Shown in pieces: positions 15,459-20,802 of a DNA stretch of 30,497 nt; positions within the stretch are counted from its first letter, which is position 1, and the number at the start of each line of letters is the position of its first letter. Made by a program: the position numbers and the translations under genes. This DNA is from a virus. Below the pieces are notes generated by a model. That model worked only from the letters and a program-made list of their open reading frames with translations. It did no database searches and was not told where the DNA came from. The stretch lies in IMG/VR virus record IMGVR_UViG_3300008012_000104, positions 1 to 30,497 of that record; one strand, given 5' to 3'.

Positions 15459-16170
15459 CAGTGCTGAGCTTACCGGAGCGGAGACCTTTGTTGTAGAAAC
15501 GAACAAAGTGTCGGGACCAATTCCCTCTTCCGCTCTGAGTTATGATAGACTCAAAGTTAAGCTCAATTGCGTGGAACAACCGGTCGATACTGAATCCTTC
15601 CAAGCGTCGGAGGTCGATGATGGCAAGCAACACAGCCTTAGATACAAAGGCGGGGTTAAGCTTGCTGTACTCTCTTAACTTGGTCAAGATGTCTTTCTTC
15701 TCCTGAGTCATCTCGAAGACGTATGACCCACTGGTGATGATACTCGTGTGAGCACCTTCAGCAGGTGAGAGGAAGGCACAGATAGAGGTCAGCTTGTGAG
15801 GCTTGAACTGTTCTGCTGCTTCCTGCAACTTGATGTAGTTCTCGTTACCACCGGTAGCGTAGAAGTGAATCCAATCGTTCATGCGCCACTGAATCTGGTG
15901 GGCATTCATCTCTGCGATGTCTGCAATAGACATGTTCTTCTTGACGTACGATACCTTGTATGGTGTCGTCGCCGTGCTGTTGAGCAGGCGGATAGCTTCT
16001 ACCCGGTGCTGCCCATCAAGAATGATGTTGCGAGAGTTGACGGTGATGGGAACCTTGAGGCCTACGCGCTTGATAGACTCTGCAAGTTTCTTTACTGCGG
16101 ACCTGTTGACACGGCGGTTTCGCTCGTGGAATTTGAACTGGTCCAGGTTGGTCGTGTGCTTGATGCTCAT
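15436..16170 (-). CDS. ParB-like domain protein
   Basis: The N-terminal 100 residues follow the ParB/sulfiredoxin fold pattern: NRRVNRSAVKKLAESIKRVG, then LKVPITVNSRNIILDGQHRV and EAIRLL. The DGQHR box takes the place of the GERR of chromosomal ParB; similar boxes occur in phage ParB-like proteins. The remaining 145 residues are helical and lack an obvious ParB DNA-binding domain. Possible roles are DNA binding, a CTP/ATP-dependent clamp or a modification enzyme. The gene lies at the upstream end of the replication operon and overlaps the polymerase start by 23 bases. Confidence 0.75.
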   Translation of the reverse strand: MSIKHTTNLDQFKFHERNRRVNRSAVKKLAESIKRVGLKVPITVNSRNIILDGQHRVEAIRLLNSTATTPYKVSYVKKNMSIADIAEMNAHQIQWRMNDWIHFYATGGNENYIKLQEAAEQFKPHKLTSICAFLSPAEGAHTSIITSGSYVFEMTQEKKDILTKLREYSKLNPAFVSKAVLLAIIDLRRLEGFSIDRLFHAIELNFESIITQSGRGNWSRHFVRFYNKGLRSGKLSTDDLPSSH

Positions 16171-16490
16171 GAGTTACTGGTAATTGTAATTGACGATTCA
16201 TTCTTGTGCAATTGCAGCTTGCCAAGGTCGGCACTGATTTGCATCTCATTGAGGTCTGCCATAGCAGCCTCACGCTTACCAAGCTCCACGTGAATGGCCT
16301 TGGTTACTCCGGACAATACTTCTCCCACCTCAAGCATCTTGTTGAGTTTGTGGTTGTGCTTGGCTTTGCGCATAAGCATGTCGTAGAGTGCAGTCATAAG
16401 TTCGACAGCATCCATGTCTTTGATCTGGTGCTGCTTACCGTCACGAGTTTGATAGACGGCATTGGTGTGTTCTGTAGGTACTGGAGTCAT
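16167..16490 (-). CDS. 107-residue hypothetical, likely coiled coil
   Basis: After a short N-terminus (TRDGKQHQIKDMDAVELMTA) the protein is a long helix with heptad-like spacing (KHNHKLNKMLEVGEVLSGVT, ELGKREAAMADLNEMQISAD), ending in a Ser/Thr tail. Its stop overlaps the ParB-like start by four bases, suggesting joint translation, perhaps as a partner. Upstream lies the terminator of the 161-residue gene and an AACCC-containing leader. No family is recognised. Confidence 0.65.
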   Translation of the reverse strand: MTPVPTEHTNAVYQTRDGKQHQIKDMDAVELMTALYDMLMRKAKHNHKLNKMLEVGEVLSGVTKAIHVELGKREAAMADLNEMQISADLGKLQLHKNESSITITSNS

Positions 16491-16511
16491 GATGGAAAAA
16501 GGGCTTGGGTT

Positions 16512-16556
16512 AAAAAAGTTCGGGGCGACTTACGCTAACGTTGAGCTGCGCCCCAA
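16512..16556 (-). terminator. Rho-independent terminator after the 161-residue gene
   Basis: On the minus strand GGGGCG pairs with CGCCCC, extended by a T-G and a T-A pair, around a 21-base loop that can itself form a small stem. A run of six T follows. It lies just downstream of the stop at 16572. This isolates the 161-residue gene as its own transcript, with reading into the ParB-like operon either attenuated or restarted. Confidence 0.7.
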
Positions 16557-16571
16557 ACTGTGGGGTTCTAA

Positions 16572-17057
16572 TTAGATACCGGCCGCAACGATACCACGTG
16601 CAGTGGCAGTTACAGCGTCAACTTCAGTCGGCACCATCACCGCATTGGCGAGCAGGGTACGACCGGAGCGTTCGAAGGCAACCTTGACAGCAGTCTCGAA
16701 GTCTGCAGAATCTGAGTTACCTTGCACAAAGCAAGAGTGATAGTTGCGGGTGTCACCGTTGATTTCGTAAGGCACAACCTCACGACGTACGATTTCACCT
16801 TCAATTACCATCCCTGGTGCTGCGTTCCAGAGGTAGTCCGGTACAGCTGACGAATCATCTTCGTCATAAAGGTACGGCACCTTGTAGCCAATGGCGCGTA
16901 CAGTTTTGGCTGGAGCGAGGATCGGGTGGACCTCTCCAGTTCCTGGATTAACCCAGGTAGAAGTAGTGGCAGCAGTGCCAAGGGTGACGCGCTTGTAGTC
17001 GCGTCCATTCTTGTCCGAGCAAATTTCAGTAGCAAGGACTTCAACAAAGTTACTCAT
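16572..17057 (-). CDS. Candidate OB-fold DNA-binding protein, own transcription unit
   Basis: The 161-residue protein has alternating strand segments (FVEVLATEIC, YKRVTLGT, KTVRAIGYKVPYLYDEDDSS, GMVIEGEIVRREVVPYEING, NYHSCFVQG) consistent with a beta barrel, then helices. A GM.IEG.IV strand followed by YEI is reminiscent of OB-fold proteins. I do not recognise a named family. It is flanked by a divergent promoter region and a strong terminator, so it is probably made in quantity, as expected for an SSB or another abundant early protein. The acidic SSB-like tail is missing. Confidence 0.7.
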   Translation of the reverse strand: MSNFVEVLATEICSDKNGRDYKRVTLGTAATTSTWVNPGTGEVHPILAPAKTVRAIGYKVPYLYDEDDSSAVPDYLWNAAPGMVIEGEIVRREVVPYEINGDTRNYHSCFVQGNSDSADFETAVKVAFERSGRTLLANAVMVPTEVDAVTATARGIVAAGI

Positions 17058-17106
17058 GTCTTGAGGTACTAAGGGTTTAAATTGAAAAAATATATCGAAT
17101 TCTGAT
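17058..17106. promoter_or_regulatory. Divergent intergenic promoter region
   Basis: Only 49 bases separate the starts of the minus-strand 161-residue gene and the plus-strand basic protein, so promoters for both must lie here. It is A/T-rich. The minus strand shows TATATTTT about 30 bases before the ATG, near the TAnnTTTG consensus, followed by TTTAAACCCTTA as leader sequence. No clear plus-strand element is visible. Confidence 0.5.
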
Positions 17107-17415
17107 ATGGCACGAAATAGTCTCGCTGGTAAGGGCCGCGTCTATAAGAAGCGCGGGATGACAAAAGCGTCAATTGAACGTAAGCGGAAATATGATGCGG
17201 AGTATCAGAAGAAACGATCGGCTGTAAAGAAGCGCGTTCAGGCTAACAGAGCTAACCGACGCGCTGGTACTTATGGCAATGGTGATGGCAAGGATGCCAG
17301 CCATAAGAAGAACGGGAAGATTGTAATGGAATCACAATCAAAGAACCGTGCTCGTAATGGTATGAAGAAGGGACGTAAGCCCTCTGCAAAGCGTAGAAAT
17401 ACGCGTAAAAAGTAA
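17107..17415 (+). CDS. Highly basic 102-residue protein, HNH-like remnant
   Basis: The sequence is lysine/arginine-rich throughout (KGRVYKKRGMTKASIERKRK, then YDAEYQKKRSAVKKRVQANR). A later DGKDASHKKNG and NRARNGMKKGRKP follow. The order RK.YD.EYqk, R..NR..R, DG.D..Hk.nG, NR recalls phage HNH-adjacent proteins whose DVdHk.g....N...NR core binds metal; here only one His is kept and catalysis is doubtful. It is the only plus-strand gene among minus-strand ones and has its own terminator. It may be a DNA-binding or packaged structural protein. I am sure of the gene, not of its role. Confidence 0.8.
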   Translation: MARNSLAGKGRVYKKRGMTKASIERKRKYDAEYQKKRSAVKKRVQANRANRRAGTYGNGDGKDASHKKNGKIVMESQSKNRARNGMKKGRKPSAKRRNTRKK

Positions 17416-17439
17416 GGGGCCGGCATCCCTGCCAGCCCC
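17416..17439. terminator. Bidirectional terminator hairpin
   Basis: GGGGC-C-GGCA, loop TCCC, TGCC-A-GCCCC forms a stem with one mismatch on the plus strand. On the minus strand the mismatch becomes a T-G wobble pair, giving ten pairs. It starts next to the stop of the basic protein and is followed by CCTTTTC; on the other strand TTACTTTTTA follows. Its place between convergent genes fits use in both directions. Confidence 0.75.
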
Positions 17440-17477
17440 CATCCTTTTCAATCTACTTTACCAAGTAGAGGTACCTA

Positions 17478-17579
17478 TTATCGGGTGGTACCAGACCCGT
17501 AGATGTAAACTACTTCTACATCATGGGTACAATTGGTGACCCATCTGCTGTTGCTACTAGTAACCCTTAATACTTTCAC
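17478..17579 (-). CDS. Possible 33-residue protein
   Basis: A frame ending TAA at 17480-17478 reads KVLRVTSSNSRWVTNCTHDV then EVVYIYGSGTTR, a plausible strand pattern. No ATG exists; the proposed start is GTG at 17579-17577, and a longer frame goes to 17660. The 17440-17630 stretch is otherwise empty of genes and holds several small inverted repeats (for example GATGTA / TACATC), so it may be untranslated RNA instead. Confidence 0.3.
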   Translation of the reverse strand: MKVLRVTSSNSRWVTNCTHDVEVVYIYGSGTTR

Positions 17580-17629
17580 GAGGTGAAGATACAAGGGAAT
17601 AGTATAGCAACCAAGAAGCGTATAAGAAA

Positions 17630-17875
17630 TTAGTATCGAGGGTCCACTGCTGTGTCCCAATCGATACCTCTTTTAAATACCTCCACTGGTTCAGTCATGG
17701 TATAGTCATGAACCGGGAGTCTGTTAGCCTTCATGTGTAGACGAGCTTCTCGTTGAGCTGCCCATCCTGTGTGGCTATAGAATGGAATGCGTGTCCCCTT
17801 CTCATTGTGAATGAGGACAACCTTCCATGTTTCTTTAGAAGCCCACTTGCCCGATGTCTTGGCATTGGCTCCCAT
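17630..17875 (-). CDS. 81-residue hypothetical protein
   Basis: The ATG at 17875-17873 is joined to the upstream TGA (TGATG), which fixes the start. The product begins MGANAKTSGKWASKETWKVV and continues with strands and a basic helix (GWAAQREARLHMKANR). No family recognised. It is the last gene of a three-gene coupled unit whose first gene starts at 18250. Confidence 0.65.
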   Translation of the reverse strand: MGANAKTSGKWASKETWKVVLIHNEKGTRIPFYSHTGWAAQREARLHMKANRLPVHDYTMTEPVEVFKRGIDWDTAVDPRY

Positions 17876-18132
17876 CACTTATCATGTTTCTGCTCGTATA
17901 GCCGGTCGGCTTTGGACATGAAGTCCTCTTCCTCATTGCTGATAGACAGGTCATGATCTTCGACAACGACACTCACGGGAAAGCCTTCAAGCTTAGCGGC
18001 TAGTCCTCGACGTAAGTCTGAGGTCAGAGAGTCAATGTCGGTAGCTTCTATGTCGTCACACTGTAGCGTGACTGTGAAGTATACCTCACCACTATAGGTA
18101 GGGTACACATCATTATCGTTCGGATTGCTCAT
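17875..18132 (-). CDS. 85-residue hypothetical protein
   Basis: The middle reads SGEVYFTVTLQCDDIEATDI and LTSDLRRGLAAKLEGFPVSV, a strand-helix-strand layout seen in small two-layer folds, with an acidic C-terminal helix. The ATG at 18132 lies inside the end of the 45-residue gene (20-base overlap). It is coupled to the following gene. I do not recognise it. Confidence 0.65.
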   Translation of the reverse strand: MSNPNDNDVYPTYSGEVYFTVTLQCDDIEATDIDSLTSDLRRGLAAKLEGFPVSVVVEDHDLSISNEEEDFMSKADRLYEQKHDK

Positions 18133-18250
18133 AGGTTATTTGAGTTACTTCTCCAGACATGTTGCGGTTGAATGCCACATCGACGCTGGGTGTACAGTAC
18201 TTCTGACCGTAGCGAGTGTAGAAGTACAAGGTGTACTGATTTAATTCCAT
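18113..18250 (-). CDS. 45-residue hypothetical protein
   Basis: A short frame from ATG at 18250-18248 to TAA at 18115-18113 encodes MELNQYTLYFYTRYGQKYCT and 25 more residues ending in TYEQSER. A promoter-like TAATTTTA box lies five bases before its ATG and a terminator hairpin just upstream of that. It overlaps the next gene by 20 bases. It opens the small unit 18250-17630. Function unknown. Confidence 0.6.
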   Translation of the reverse strand: MELNQYTLYFYTRYGQKYCTPSVDVAFNRNMSGEVTQITYEQSER

Positions 18251-18254
18251 GCTA

Positions 18255-18262
18255 TAAAATTA
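18255..18262 (-). promoter_or_regulatory. Start-proximal TAnnTTTG-like box
   Basis: The minus strand shows TAATTTTA-TAGC-ATGG. It differs from TAnnTTTG at one position and is followed by almost the same spacer and start context as TACTTTTG-TAGCA-ATGG ahead of the scaffold-like gene. It is directly downstream of a terminator, where a new promoter would be expected. Confidence 0.4.
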
Positions 18263-18269
18263 TGATAAA

Positions 18270-18294
18270 GGGGCCAGGCACGAAGCCCAGCCCC
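18270..18294 (-). terminator. Terminator hairpin
   Basis: On the minus strand GGGGCTGGGC pairs with GCCTGGCCCC around a TTCGT loop. All ten positions pair when the two T-G wobbles are counted, whereas the plus strand has an internal CA/CA mismatch. TTTATCATAATTTTAT follows. It lies 10 bases after the stop of the two-helix membrane protein, so it ends that transcript. Confidence 0.8.
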
Positions 18295-18304
18295 AATATC
18301 GCCC

Positions 18305-18670
18305 TTAACCACTGTAGTTGTCGCCAAAGACAGCTTTCCAGTAGGCATTTTCTGCATACACGCGCTTGCGGTATGCGATGTAGGAAGACACGGAACCCAC
18401 AGCAATACCAAGATCGAAACCTAAGTCAGCGATATGGTAGAGCACAGGAGATACCGTGCAAGCGTTAAGAAGGATGCCACCTAGGAAGAAACCTATGAGC
18501 ATCCCATAGAGACTGCGCTCTCTCACTTGAGTAGAGTACAGTGCATCGCTGAGTGTCATAATCTCAGCGCGTACAGCTTCAGCCTCCTCCTTAGTCATAG
18601 GTGGTAGGAGGTTGTTGTAGTTCAGCTTGCTGATTGGCAGCCGGTGATCGGGAGTACGGAACTTAGTCAT
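18305..18670 (-). CDS. Two-helix membrane protein, coupled to lipoprotein
   Basis: The start at the ATG 18670-18668 overlaps the lipoprotein stop by eight bases. Residues 1-45 are soluble and charged (TKEEAEAVRAEIMTLSDALY). Two hydrophobic helices follow, roughly residues 56-76 (YGMLIGFFLGGILLNACTV) and 84-100 (LGFDLGIAVGSVSSYIAY). A basic tail comes next, RKRVYAENAYWK. Total 121 residues. No family recognised. A charged helix plus membrane hairpin paired with a small lipoprotein could be a lysis pair or an envelope exclusion system; both are inference. Confidence 0.65.
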   Translation of the reverse strand: MTKFRTPDHRLPISKLNYNNLLPPMTKEEAEAVRAEIMTLSDALYSTQVRERSLYGMLIGFFLGGILLNACTVSPVLYHIADLGFDLGIAVGSVSSYIAYRKRVYAENAYWKAVFGDNYSG

Positions 18671-18821
18671 ATGCTGCGCAAACTGGGTGTTGTGAATTGC
18701 CAAACATCGGATTGTACGCAGAGGTATGCGACGATGTTGAACAGGAAGAGAGAAGCACGGTACACAGCGCCACAATAAAGAGGACGTATACCAGCATAAG
18801 AGAAGAGGAAGTGTTCTTCAT
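18663..18821 (-). CDS. Small lipoprotein (52 residues)
   Basis: The product starts MKNTSSSLMLVYVLFIVALC and continues TVLLSSCSTSSH. The hydrophobic stretch at residues 8-24 followed by LLSSC (Cys27) is a textbook lipobox, predicting cleavage by signal peptidase II and a mature chain of only 26 residues. It would be anchored in the envelope, with sorting in Bacteroidota depending on the residues after Cys (STSSH; no acidic surface-export signal seen). Its TAA lies inside the start of the two-helix membrane gene, so the two are a pair. Rz1-like outer spanins are similarly tiny lipoproteins, but proline enrichment is lacking. Confidence 0.7.
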   Translation of the reverse strand: MKNTSSSLMLVYVLFIVALCTVLLSSCSTSSHTSAYNPMFGNSQHPVCAAYD

Positions 18822-18844
18822 GGTAAAGGGGTTTTGGTAAAGGG

Positions 18845-19003
18845 TTAAAAGGTTTCGTCTAGGACTATGCCCATCGACAGGAGTTCTTGTTGAGTGAAGT
18901 CATAGACATTGCCTACAATCTTCTCGATGTATTGTCCCTCCTCAGCACACCACGTACGAGACGTGATGGTGCCCAGGAAGTCATAGGAGTACTTGGTCGC
19001 CAT
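18845..19003 (-). CDS. 52-residue hypothetical protein
   Basis: I place the start at the ATG at 19003-19001 because it has the ACC-ATG context of neighbouring genes. Starts at 19048 (67 residues) and 19138 (97 residues) are possible, but the longest would read through the strong hairpin at 19069-19109. The product begins MATKYSYDFLGTITSRTWCA and ends MGIVLDETF, mixed strand/helix. No family recognised. A CT-rich tract lies upstream, at 19050-19066. Confidence 0.55.
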   Translation of the reverse strand: MATKYSYDFLGTITSRTWCAEEGQYIEKIVGNVYDFTQQELLSMGIVLDETF

Positions 19004-19068
19004 GGTATTGGATTGAAAAGTGAATCGCGGAATCATCTCATCTACCATATAGGAGAGAGAGAGAAGAG

Positions 19069-19109
19069 TATACTCCCACTCAAGCCTTGTAAGCCTGAAT
19101 GAGAGTATA
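19069..19109 (-). terminator. 17-pair hairpin inside the 3' end of a gene
   Basis: On the minus strand TATACTCTCATTCAGGC pairs with GCTTGAGTGGGAGTATA around the 7-base loop TTACAAG. All 17 positions pair: 14 Watson-Crick and three G-T. The hairpin covers the last nine codons and the TGA of the 86-residue gene and is followed by a pyrimidine tract, CTCTTCTCTCTCTCTCC. It is probably a terminator or a 3' stability element; there is no pure U-run. Confidence 0.65.
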
Positions 19110-19340
19110 CACGTAAGCCTTCTGTGAGATGTAGTCATTCATACAGTTAGTAGCACTGCATGCTTCCATCTCTGTACGAATCTCTTCGAGCTTGGTTAGT
19201 CGCTCAAGTTGAAAGGCACGTGACTTGACACACTCGGTAAGGTCACGATTGAAGTCAGCCTCACGAATGAAGGCGTCCTTGTCTGCAATGAGACATTGCT
19301 TAGTTGCAATGAGGTCATTTACGTAGTCTAATGTCCACAT
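19080..19340 (-). CDS. 86-residue helical hypothetical protein
   Basis: The product begins MWTLDYVNDLIATKQCLIAD and is helical and charged throughout (AFQLERLTKLEEIRTEMEAC), suggesting a coiled coil. Three cysteines besides the initial region could matter. The ATG has an upstream TTACC like other genes of this strip. Its 3' end is built into a long hairpin. No family recognised. Confidence 0.65.
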   Translation of the reverse strand: MWTLDYVNDLIATKQCLIADKDAFIREADFNRDLTECVKSRAFQLERLTKLEEIRTEMEACSATNCMNDYISQKAYVYTLIQAYKA

Positions 19341-19398
19341 GGTAAGAATGGTTGGATGAATGAAAAGGATTATAGTCTGTAGTACTGAGGTTAGGTAG

Positions 19399-19414
19399 CC
19401 CCTTAATCTGATAC
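19399..19414 (+). repeat. Inverted repeat, left copy
   Basis: CCCCTTAATCTGATAC on the plus strand matches 15 of 16 bases of the minus-strand sequence CCCCTTAATCTCATAC at 19852-19867. The two copies flank the 112-residue gene and its downstream hairpins in inverted orientation. The right copy is in the leader of that gene. Confidence 0.6.
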
Positions 19415-19419
19415 GAAAT

Positions 19420-19457
19420 AGCTACGCATGGACGCTGGTTAGCGCACACACGTAGCT
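19420..19457 (-). other. Strong hairpin, structured RNA or terminator
   Basis: The minus strand AGCTACGTGTGTGCGCT pairs with AGCGTCCATGCGTAGCT around an AACC loop; 16 of 17 positions pair if G-T wobbles are allowed. It lies 53 bases after the stop of the 112-residue gene and is followed by ATTTCGTATC. It may be a second terminator or part of an untranslated RNA. No coding sequence is visible between 19341 and 19509. Confidence 0.55.
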
Positions 19458-19486
19458 TACAGTCCGTTTTGATGATAGTGTATCCA

Positions 19487-19508
19487 AGTAAGGCCCTAAG
19501 GCCCCACT
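19487..19508 (-). terminator. Hairpin next to stop codon
   Basis: On the minus strand AGTGGGGCC, loop TTAG, GGCCTTACT forms nine pairs including two G-T. It begins two bases after the TAA of the 112-residue gene. A U-run is lacking, so termination would be weak; it may work together with the hairpin at 19420-19457. Confidence 0.5.
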
Positions 19509-19509
19509 C

Positions 19510-19848
19510 TTAGTCTCGCTTGAGTACGAGACCATAGAATACGTCGCCTTCTTTGGTGGTCCAAGGCTTGCCGGTTTCGCGGTCCGGCCATGGCACGACA
19601 TCAAAGTGGTGACCCGCAGGTGCACTAACGTCAAATTGTTGGTCACGTTTGAACGTTGGGTAATCGTCACCGGCATCTTGGCACTCGACCCATGTCTTGG
19701 TGCCCTTGGGAAGAGCCACGCCAAGGTGTTTGGCAGTATAGGCGTCGTCTACAAAGAGCAGACGTTCCTCAAGAGAATCTGGGGTTCGTACAGTTGCGGT
19801 GAGACCAGTGTCGGTCTTGCGGATGGGAAAGAGGGTAATGTCCTTCAC
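19510..19848 (-). CDS. 112-residue hypothetical protein
   Basis: I place the start at GTG 19848-19846, with ACC before it as in neighbouring genes; another GTG at 19902 would add 18 residues and no ATG exists. The sequence opens with KDITLFPIRKTDTGLTATVR and is rich in strands, then has GHHFDVVPWPDRETGKPW and ends YGLVLKRD. It is likely a small beta-rich protein. No family recognised. A G-rich divergent region lies upstream and paired hairpins downstream, so it is a single-gene unit. Confidence 0.6.
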   Translation of the reverse strand: MKDITLFPIRKTDTGLTATVRTPDSLEERLLFVDDAYTAKHLGVALPKGTKTWVECQDAGDDYPTFKRDQQFDVSAPAGHHFDVVPWPDRETGKPWTTKEGDVFYGLVLKRD

Positions 19849-19851
19849 GGT

Positions 19852-19867
19852 GTATGAGATTAAGGGG
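19852..19867 (-). repeat. Inverted repeat, right copy
   Basis: CCCCTTAATCTCATAC on the minus strand is the partner of the copy at 19399-19414, with one mismatch. It lies within the leader of the 112-residue gene, immediately before its start codon context ACC-GTG. Confidence 0.6.
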
Positions 19868-19976
19868 TTACTTGTGAGGAACGAGCAAGTCCCGTTCCAC
19901 ACGCCACCGGGGTGTTGTCTTGTGGGGGTAACACCGGGGAGGTATAGTGGGGGTGGTAAGCAAACTCATACTTCCC

Positions 19977-19984
19977 TAACTTTG
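19977..19984 (+). promoter_or_regulatory. TAnnTTTG box upstream of virion operon
   Basis: TAACTTTG matches the Bacteroidota -7 consensus TAnnTTTG and lies at the head of the long plus-strand operon, 28 bases before the ATG at 20012 and three before an in-frame ATG at 19988. No convincing -33 TTG is seen. It is the best candidate promoter for the virion genes. Confidence 0.5.
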
Positions 19985-20011
19985 GGTATGTTTATAGACC
20001 CCCTGTACACG

Positions 20012-20176
20012 ATGAAGTGTGTAGACAATTACTTGTTTACATTCTACCAGTGTCAAGGGGGTGGGGATGTTGTTATCATCCAAACGACCACGGGTGTCTA
20101 TATATCCGGGGACATGTTACACGAGGACATGGATGATGCGACTTATGCCCTATTAGAGAACTGTAAGTCTGGCTAA
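20012..20176 (+). CDS. 54-residue hypothetical, first gene of the plus-strand operon
   Basis: The product begins MKCVDNYLFTFYQCQGGGDV and continues with strands (VIIQTTTGVYISGD), then an acidic helix (EDMDDATYALLENCKSG). The in-frame ATG at 19988 would add eight residues, but a -7-like box three bases before it makes 20012 more likely as start. No family recognised. It leads the operon of small genes that precedes the terminase. Confidence 0.6.
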   Translation: MKCVDNYLFTFYQCQGGGDVVIIQTTTGVYISGDMLHEDMDDATYALLENCKSG

Positions 20177-20190
20177 TCTGTTATGCTATT

Positions 20191-20466
20191 ATGAGTAAGT
20201 ACTACAAGGACGTGGAGACACGTAAGAAGATTGATGCCCTATTAGAGATGAATGCTTGTATTCAAGCTAATCTGGGTACTAAGAGTAAGTTTGACATGAA
20301 GAACCCGGTTGCCGCTGAGCAGATCTGGTATCAGTTCTTGGTTGAGATTAAGGCGCTGGACGATGAGTTTTATCAATGCATTGCGACCAGGGAGGAGAAG
20401 GATATGGTGACCAAGAAAATCTATAATAAGCGTAGGTTCAGGGAACAGCAAGCTGAGACTGTATAA
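20191..20466 (+). CDS. 91-residue hypothetical protein
   Basis: A helical, charged protein (YYKDVETRKKIDALLEMNAC, YQFLVEIKALDDEFYQCIAT) with a basic C-terminus (TKKIYNKRRFREQQAETV). It has 14 bases to the preceding stop. Position ahead of regulators and packaging genes suggests a late-operon accessory. No family is recognised. Confidence 0.65.
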   Translation: MSKYYKDVETRKKIDALLEMNACIQANLGTKSKFDMKNPVAAEQIWYQFLVEIKALDDEFYQCIATREEKDMVTKKIYNKRRFREQQAETV

Positions 20467-20496
20467 TTTTCCTATATTTCGAGGAAATTAAATGTC

Positions 20497-20802
20497 ATGG
20501 AAATTGTCAAGCCCGGGATAGAGTATCGGCTGCACAACTTCAAGTCAGAAACTGAGTACCAAACGGTGCGCTTCACAGAGAAGACACCTACCGGGTTTAA
20601 TCCAGGGACGACCAATGAGGAGGTGGTAAGCATGCTCATCGATCGTCTGTATGCTCTACAGAACAAGAACTTCTCAGTCGAGAATCAGTGTTGCATCATT
20701 TTACTTAAGCAAGTTCGTGTGCTGCTCAAGAAGCGCTTGAACCGTAAGATTGATCGCGTGAACAAATACCAGGAGAATGCAGCTGGAGATTCAAACAAGT
20801 AA
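20497..20802 (+). CDS. 101-residue helical-hairpin protein
   Basis: After N-terminal strands (VKPGIEYRLHNF, TVRFTEKTPTG) comes a GTTNEEVVSMLIDRLYALQN segment, then a second long helix (ENQCCIILLKQVRVLLKKRL) and a basic end. The layout of a strand region, then G.TnEEV..mLidR, then a paired helix recalls a widespread phage family of small helical proteins. A link to cyclic-nucleotide sponge folds (Acb2/Tad1 hairpin) came to mind but is not supported by motifs. The message leader has a small TTTCC / GGAAA stem. Its end overlaps the next gene by 26 bases. Confidence 0.65.
   Translation: MEIVKPGIEYRLHNFKSETEYQTVRFTEKTPTGFNPGTTNEEVVSMLIDRLYALQNKNFSVENQCCIILLKQVRVLLKKRLNRKIDRVNKYQENAAGDSNK

Larger units (their letters stand above)
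19849..19987. promoter_or_regulatory. G-rich divergent region between accessory strip and virion operon
   Basis: This stretch separates the last minus-strand gene from the plus-strand virion operon. It carries four G-runs at 19909-19912, 19924-19928, 19936-19939 and 19949-19953, with loops of 11, 7 and 9 bases, so the plus strand could form a G-quadruplex. GGTGTT / AACACC is an inverted repeat in the same place. A TAACTTTG box follows at 19977. It is the natural site for control of late transcription. Confidence 0.5.

Noticed and set aside
17440-17630. Second tRNA or tRNA-like element in the inverted-repeat-rich gap
   Set aside because: There is no T-loop sequence and no acceptor stem; the short inverted repeats do not form a cloverleaf.
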